Below are positions 60,188 to 64,000 of a DNA stretch of 64,000 nucleotides, piece after piece. Made by a program: the position numbers and the translations under genes. The stretch comes from Flavobacterium sp. GTDB taxonomy: Bacteria > Bacteroidota > Bacteroidia > Flavobacteriales > Flavobacteriaceae. The notes below the pieces were generated by a model, which saw only the letters and a list, made by a program, of their open reading frames with translations, did not search any database and had not been told where the DNA came from. The stretch lies in assembly GCF_017744675.1 (NCBI RefSeq), contig NZ_JAGIAV010000007.1, positions 62,001 to 126,000 of the forward strand, read 5' to 3'. Numbering within the stretch: position 1 is the first letter of the stretch; the number at the start of each line of letters is the position of its first letter.

Positions 60188-61915
60188 CTATTTTACATTT
60201 GAATTATTAGATGCAGTAGCATATAATCCTATCAAAGCTCCTGTAAATCCGCCTGCAACATTTGTGGAAAGAATGTCTCCTGAAACTGGGTTTCCAAGGT
60301 TCTGAAAATCAACACCGTTTAAAGCATAGCTAAACTGGTAATTGTCTCCTTCGGCTTTTACTTGCAGACGTAAAGTTCCTTTGATTTCTATTTTTGCGCT
60401 TGAAATAATTTCTGATTGTCCTTTTTCAGTTCTTTCTAAAAGTACATAAGTATCTTTTCCTTTTTTAGTTACACCAAAAACATAGTTGTACTGTTCATTT
60501 TGCAGACACACGATTCCTGCCAGATCATTTTCAGATTCTGGTTTATACTCTAATCCTGTTGAAAAAGTAAAAGTATTGTGCTGCTGTCTGTAAAATAAGG
60601 TAGACGTTGGTTTTAATTCTTTGATGTTTACCGGAAACGGATTAATCTGCAATCCTTTTTTAACCACAGAAATAAATTTTTCTCTTGGACCTCTTAACCC
60701 GATCCATCTGTAATCTAATTTTTCTGAAGTAAAATTTTCTGTAAATGTAAAATTGCCATTAGGGAAAAATCCTTCTTTGCCCGTTTTATTTACCACACCG
60801 TTTGGCATTTTTAATTTTGGTCCCATTGGAACTAATCCATTTTCAAAAACAGGAAAAGTGCCAGACCAGTCTACTGGCAGCATAAATGTTTCGCGTCCTG
60901 CATTTACTCTATCTTTTTCATTTGGACGAATTCCTAAAAATACACCATAATATTTGTTATCTGGCCCAAGTACCAAATCGGCGTGTCCTGCCCAATCTAC
61001 TTTGTTTGGCCTGTTTTGAGGAAAATATCTCTGGGTTAAAATTGGGTTATTAGAAGATGGTTTAAAAGGCCCCTTTGGACTATCGCTAATAAAAACAACT
61101 TCGCTGTGGTTTCCTCCTGTACCACCTTCGGCACACATCAAATAATAATGATTGTCTTTTTTATACAAATGAGGCGCTTCAATCCAAATTGGTTTTTTAG
61201 AAAGATCGACACCACCATCTACTATAATTTTATCTGTACCTGGAATTACTTGATCTTTTTCCAAATCATATTCCCAAACCTTAATTACACGGTGTCCGTT
61301 ATACAATTCCTTTCCTTTATCAGGAGCATCGTTATGAACAACATAACCTTTTCCATTATCATCGAAGAAAATAGATGGATCAATTCCGTTAAACGCTAAT
61401 TTAATTGGGCTTCCCCAGCCTTTTTTAGGATCTTTAGTTTTTACAATGATATTACCTAAACCGCCTGTAAAAGCAGTAACAATCATATAGAAGGTATCAT
61501 TGTGAGGATTATAAGTAATTCCCGGTGCGTAAACACCTGCACTGATTCCTGTATCGTGAGGGTTAAATTCTGAAACGTTATTTAATACTCCTCCTAAATC
61601 GGTCCAGTTTACTAAATCTTTAGAATGAAAAATTGGCACTCCTGGAAACATGGCAAATGAAGAGCATACCATATAAAAATCGTCTCCTTTTCTAGTAATG
61701 GCAGGATCAGGATAGCATCCTTGAAGAATAGGAGAATAAAACTCATCTTCTTTTAACGGATTGTTTTTATAAATTTGATCATCTCCTTTATAGATGACGT
61801 TCGAAAAAATTGGAGCTTTCCCGTTTTTCTTTTTCGAACTGCTTTCTTGAGCCTGTAAATTTGCAAAACTTAGCAGCAAAGATGCCATTAATAAAAATGT
61901 CTTTTTCTTGTTCAT
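60188..61915 (-). CDS. GH43 beta-xylosidase / arabinofuranosidase with GH43_C2 domain
   Basis: A 575-residue exported enzyme. I start it at ATG 61915, giving signal peptide MNKKKTFLLMASLLLSFANL then QAQ. An upstream in-frame ATG at 61951 would place the start just inside the region next to the terminator hairpin and leave an untypical N-terminus. The propeller has base Asp70 in GCYPDPAITRKGDDFY, Asp179 in GIDPSIFFDDNGKGY and acid Glu246 in WIEAPHLYKKDNHYY. A C-terminal beta-sandwich (~365-570) follows. This type acts on xylo- or arabinoxylo-oligosaccharides. First enzyme gene after the right-hand susD. Confidence 0.89.
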   Translation of the reverse strand: MNKKKTFLLMASLLLSFANLQAQESSSKKKNGKAPIFSNVIYKGDDQIYKNNPLKEDEFYSPILQGCYPDPAITRKGDDFYMVCSSFAMFPGVPIFHSKDLVNWTDLGGVLNNVSEFNPHDTGISAGVYAPGITYNPHNDTFYMIVTAFTGGLGNIIVKTKDPKKGWGSPIKLAFNGIDPSIFFDDNGKGYVVHNDAPDKGKELYNGHRVIKVWEYDLEKDQVIPGTDKIIVDGGVDLSKKPIWIEAPHLYKKDNHYYLMCAEGGTGGNHSEVVFISDSPKGPFKPSSNNPILTQRYFPQNRPNKVDWAGHADLVLGPDNKYYGVFLGIRPNEKDRVNAGRETFMLPVDWSGTFPVFENGLVPMGPKLKMPNGVVNKTGKEGFFPNGNFTFTENFTSEKLDYRWIGLRGPREKFISVVKKGLQINPFPVNIKELKPTSTLFYRQQHNTFTFSTGLEYKPESENDLAGIVCLQNEQYNYVFGVTKKGKDTYVLLERTEKGQSEIISSAKIEIKGTLRLQVKAEGDNYQFSYALNGVDFQNLGNPVSGDILSTNVAGGFTGALIGLYATASNNSNVK

Positions 61916-61952
61916 TATATTGTTATTTAAAGAAATATTTTGAAAATACAAT

Positions 61953-61979
61953 AAAAAGCCGAGAGCATTACTCTCGGCT
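61953..61979 (-). terminator. Stem-loop/terminator after the right-hand susD
   Basis: A 9-bp stem (61957-61965 AGCCGAGAG with 61971-61979 CTCTCGGCT), 5-nt loop, followed by TTTTTAT on the minus strand. It sits between susD and the GH43 gene, the same arrangement as at 17525-17552. Confidence 0.8.
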
Positions 61980-61986
61980 CTAATTC

Positions 61987-61998
61987 AAACTAACTTAA
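61987..61998 (-). promoter_or_regulatory. Conserved 12-mer TTAAGTTAGTTT upstream of the post-susD stem-loop
   Basis: Exact match to 17557-17568. In both places it lies between a susD stop codon and a stem-loop, 4-7 bases from the stem. Possibly part of an attenuation or mRNA-processing signal; the role is unknown. Confidence 0.45.
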
Positions 61999-62064
61999 AC
62001 CGTAACAGAAGTCATTTATAAAATTAATACTATTAGGAATGTTAGTTTTTAAAAAAATGAGAAT

Positions 62065-64000
62065 TTAGTACCCTGGATTCTGATAAGTTGCTTTTTCATC
62101 AGCAGACATTTCCATTCCGTCAATCTGTCCTTGCGGAATCGGTCTTAGGTAATGGTGCGGGTCAATTGTTCTGGTCACTACTTCAGGTGTGTGTTGTCCA
62201 TAGTTAGATCCTCCGATAGAGTATTTCCCCGCAATTTCATTCCATTTTTGTGTTCTCACTAAATCATACCAGCGGTAACCTTCTCCAAAAAATTCACGTG
62301 AACGTTCTGCAAGAATGTAGTTAATATCAATTACAGCTGGAGTCGCATTGGTCATAGCAGTACTATTATCCTGTATTTTAGCTGTATTTCCATTATTGTC
62401 CCATTTCCATTTTCCTGCTCTGGCTCTTAGCACATTTACAAGAGATCTGGCACTCCATGATCCTGTAGCTCCTTTAACAGCTGCTTCTGCTGCAACAAGG
62501 TATAATTCAGAGAATTTTGCCACTGGGAAAGGTCTTGTGCTTCCTGCATTAGGTTGGCCTAGTCCGCCTGCATTGTCTGTTCTGTATGGTCCAAGTTTCC
62601 AGAAACCTGGGTATACAATTCTGCTAATGCCTTTTGGAGAAATTACATAATCTGCTCTTCCTGGCAATACTCCTGCACCTACTCCGCTGTCTCCTTGTCC
62701 AGAAGGATAAGTTATGGCTGTTGCAGGCTCATCATTAAGGAAAGTTAAAACAGCATCTCCCGGTTTAATTGTCAAGCCATTAGCATTAGTTAAAGTAGCA
62801 ACGCCTGTTAGACCTGTTCCTGTAAGATTCCAATTTCCTCTAAAAACAGTTGTGAATGTTCCATCGTATCTAGAATCGTTGGTTTTATCAGCAAAAGTGT
62901 TGGTAAAAACTTCGATTGGCGGCGCCATTCTTGTCCACGGACGTCCTAGGAATTGGTTTGCTTCTCTTTGAACTGAAGATACCGCAGCAGTTCCGTTTTT
63001 ACTTCTAATAGCAGTATAGTTCCAAGTCACCATCCAGCCTGAAAAGTTGTCCGGGGCACCACCGCTACCATAAGTAAGGCTGGCTCCATTATAATATTCG
63101 CTTTCCTGTGTATGATCTGCATAAAGCATTACTTCTTTGTTTCTGTCATTTGCCCCCGCATTCACATCATAATAAGAGTCTAATAACCCATAAGAACCCG
63201 GATTATTTATTCCCTCAACAGCCAAGTCATAGGCTTTCTGAAAATACCATTGCGCATCATGCCCATCAGGATCTGTTCTTGGAGCATCTGGATAAGTTGG
63301 TATATTGTTAGGATTTTGCAACCACCAAGCATACGTTAGGTAAGCTTTGGCCAAAAACAAACGTGCTACCGTTTTGGTCACCGTACCAGTCAATCTCGGC
63401 GCATCAGGAAGATCTTTGACCGCTGTAACCAAATCCGGAAAAATGGCTTTTGTATATACTTCAGGAACTGTGTTACGTTTAGAATATCTTGATGGTTTAC
63501 TGTTGAACTTTAATTCTCCAGCTCCTAAATCTAGCGGTACACCTCCAAAAGTCTGCACAAGCAAGAAATAATCAAATCCTCTGAAAAATTTCGATTCGGC
63601 AATTAAACTGTTGGCAACTCCAACGGCTGCACCATTTTCTATAATACCGCTAGCCGTATTAATATCATAATAAGAGTTATTCCATAAAACATCCGAACGG
63701 CTTGAAGTTGGATTAATAATACCTACTCCAGATAAATCGTGATCCTTAAAGTTTCCATCTGCACTCTGCGCATAAGTTGCTTCATCTGTACCTGTTTGGC
63801 AGGCATTATAAAAATAAGCCTGTCCGTAAATCCAGCGCAAGTGTGCGTAATGAGAAGTTAATCCCTGTTTAACTCCCTGCTCTGTTTTAAAGTAGCCAGG
63901 TTCATAAAAGTCATGAGGTTTTTCTTCTAATATATCAGAACAGCCAGCTAAGGAGAATAAAACCGCTGACCCTATAATTAAATTTTTAAAAATATATCGT
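62065..64000 (-). CDS. SusD-like outer-membrane lipoprotein (start just beyond right edge)
   Basis: The reading frame continues to the window edge: upstream of the first in-window start-like codon (TTG 63840) it encodes RYIFKNLIIGSAVLFSLAGC then SDILEEKPHDFYEP, a lipoprotein signal with lipobox SLAGC. Only a few codons are missing, so ~648 residues are present. SusD features: SKFFRGFDYFLLVQTFGGVP, ARLFLAKAYLTYAWWLQ, FSELYLVAAEAAVKG and LAERSREFFGEGYRWYDLVR. The partner SusC should be directly to the right of the window. It heads the debranching-enzyme run, so it probably binds decorated xylan. Confidence 0.92.
   Translation of the reverse strand, partial: RYIFKNLIIGSAVLFSLAGCSDILEEKPHDFYEPGYFKTEQGVKQGLTSHYAHLRWIYGQAYFYNACQTGTDEATYAQSADGNFKDHDLSGVGIINPTSSRSDVLWNNSYYDINTASGIIENGAAVGVANSLIAESKFFRGFDYFLLVQTFGGVPLDLGAGELKFNSKPSRYSKRNTVPEVYTKAIFPDLVTAVKDLPDAPRLTGTVTKTVARLFLAKAYLTYAWWLQNPNNIPTYPDAPRTDPDGHDAQWYFQKAYDLAVEGINNPGSYGLLDSYYDVNAGANDRNKEVMLYADHTQESEYYNGASLTYGSGGAPDNFSGWMVTWNYTAIRSKNGTAAVSSVQREANQFLGRPWTRMAPPIEVFTNTFADKTNDSRYDGTFTTVFRGNWNLTGTGLTGVATLTNANGLTIKPGDAVLTFLNDEPATAITYPSGQGDSGVGAGVLPGRADYVISPKGISRIVYPGFWKLGPYRTDNAGGLGQPNAGSTRPFPVAKFSELYLVAAEAAVKGATGSWSARSLVNVLRARAGKWKWDNNGNTAKIQDNSTAMTNATPAVIDINYILAERSREFFGEGYRWYDLVRTQKWNEIAGKYSIGGSNYGQHTPEVVTRTIDPHHYLRPIPQGQIDGMEMSADEKATYQNPGY

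Noticed and set aside
61916..61951. Upstream ATG for the right-hand GH43 gene
   Set aside because: It would start right beside the terminator stem and add 12 residues before a typical signal peptide; the ATG at 61915 fits better.
63838..63840. TTG as the start of the right-hand SusD
   Set aside because: The frame stays open to the window edge and encodes a lipoprotein signal upstream, so the gene is truncated by the window, not started here.
1..64000. tRNA, rRNA, integrase, transposase, phage or defence genes
   Set aside because: None could be recognised on either strand; all sizeable genes fit polysaccharide utilisation.

Overview
The window is an AT-rich chromosomal segment from a Bacteroidota bacterium, most likely a soil or plant-associated Flavobacterium. 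Evidence: repeated SusC/SusD pairs, TAnnTTTG-type -7 promoter elements with a TTG about 19 nt upstream, Bacteroidota-style lipoprotein signals, and one enzyme with a type IX secretion tail. Every convincing gene lies on the minus strand, so the window is best read from right to left. It is one very large carbohydrate-utilisation region aimed at a heavily decorated xylan, next to an alpha-galactoside module.

Reading right to left: (1) 64000-36129 holds a SusD-like lipoprotein (cut by the window edge), a post-susD stem-loop, and then a run of debranching enzymes. These are GH43, an SGNH esterase, a CE6-CE1-CE1 esterase fusion, GH115 (alpha-glucuronidase), GH95, GH127/146, GH43_12-like, GH3 (beta-xylosidase type), GH97, GH31-PA14, GH43-CBM6 and GH97, ending at a terminator (36058-36089). 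Two copies of a MITE-like ~140-bp intergenic element interrupt this run. (2) 35418-22705 is a six-gene block SusC-SusD-SusC-SusD-DUF1735/DUF4361-GH10 with the same order as the xusA-xusB-xusC-xusD-xusE-xyn10C xylan cluster of Prevotella bryantii, closed by a strong terminator. (3) 22124-12803 is a further SusC/SusD pair followed by GH43, a GH8 Rex/xylanase-type enzyme and two tandem CE1 esterases. (4) 12522-563 is the alpha-galactoside module: two divergent clan GH-D (GH27-like) enzymes, an SGNH acetylesterase of the CE20/SASA type, a GH36 alpha-galactosidase, a GntR regulator with a LacI-like sensor, and an SSS-family sodium/sugar symporter. (5) At the left edge lies the start of another SusC-like receptor.

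How it works together (inference from families): surface GH10 and binding proteins cut xylan; SusC/D systems import oligosaccharides; periplasmic CE1/CE6/SGNH esterases remove acetyl and feruloyl groups; GH115 removes (methyl)glucuronic acid; GH43 and GH127 remove arabinose; GH95, GH97, GH36 and GH27-like enzymes remove L-galactose/L-fucose and D-galactose; GH31 removes alpha-xylose; GH8, GH3 and GH43 finish the backbone.

The least expected content is non-coding. An exact 10-mer CAACCGATTG/CAATCGGTTG lies over the -33 element of both complete susC promoters, with a second copy 310 or 299 bp further upstream. A different motif, TTGTAGTATAG, lies at the predicted transcription start of three units of the alpha-galactoside module. 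A 12-mer, TTAAGTTAGTTT, precedes the stem-loop after two susD genes. No regulator for the xylan units is visible in the window. All specificities are predicted from family membership and visible motifs only.
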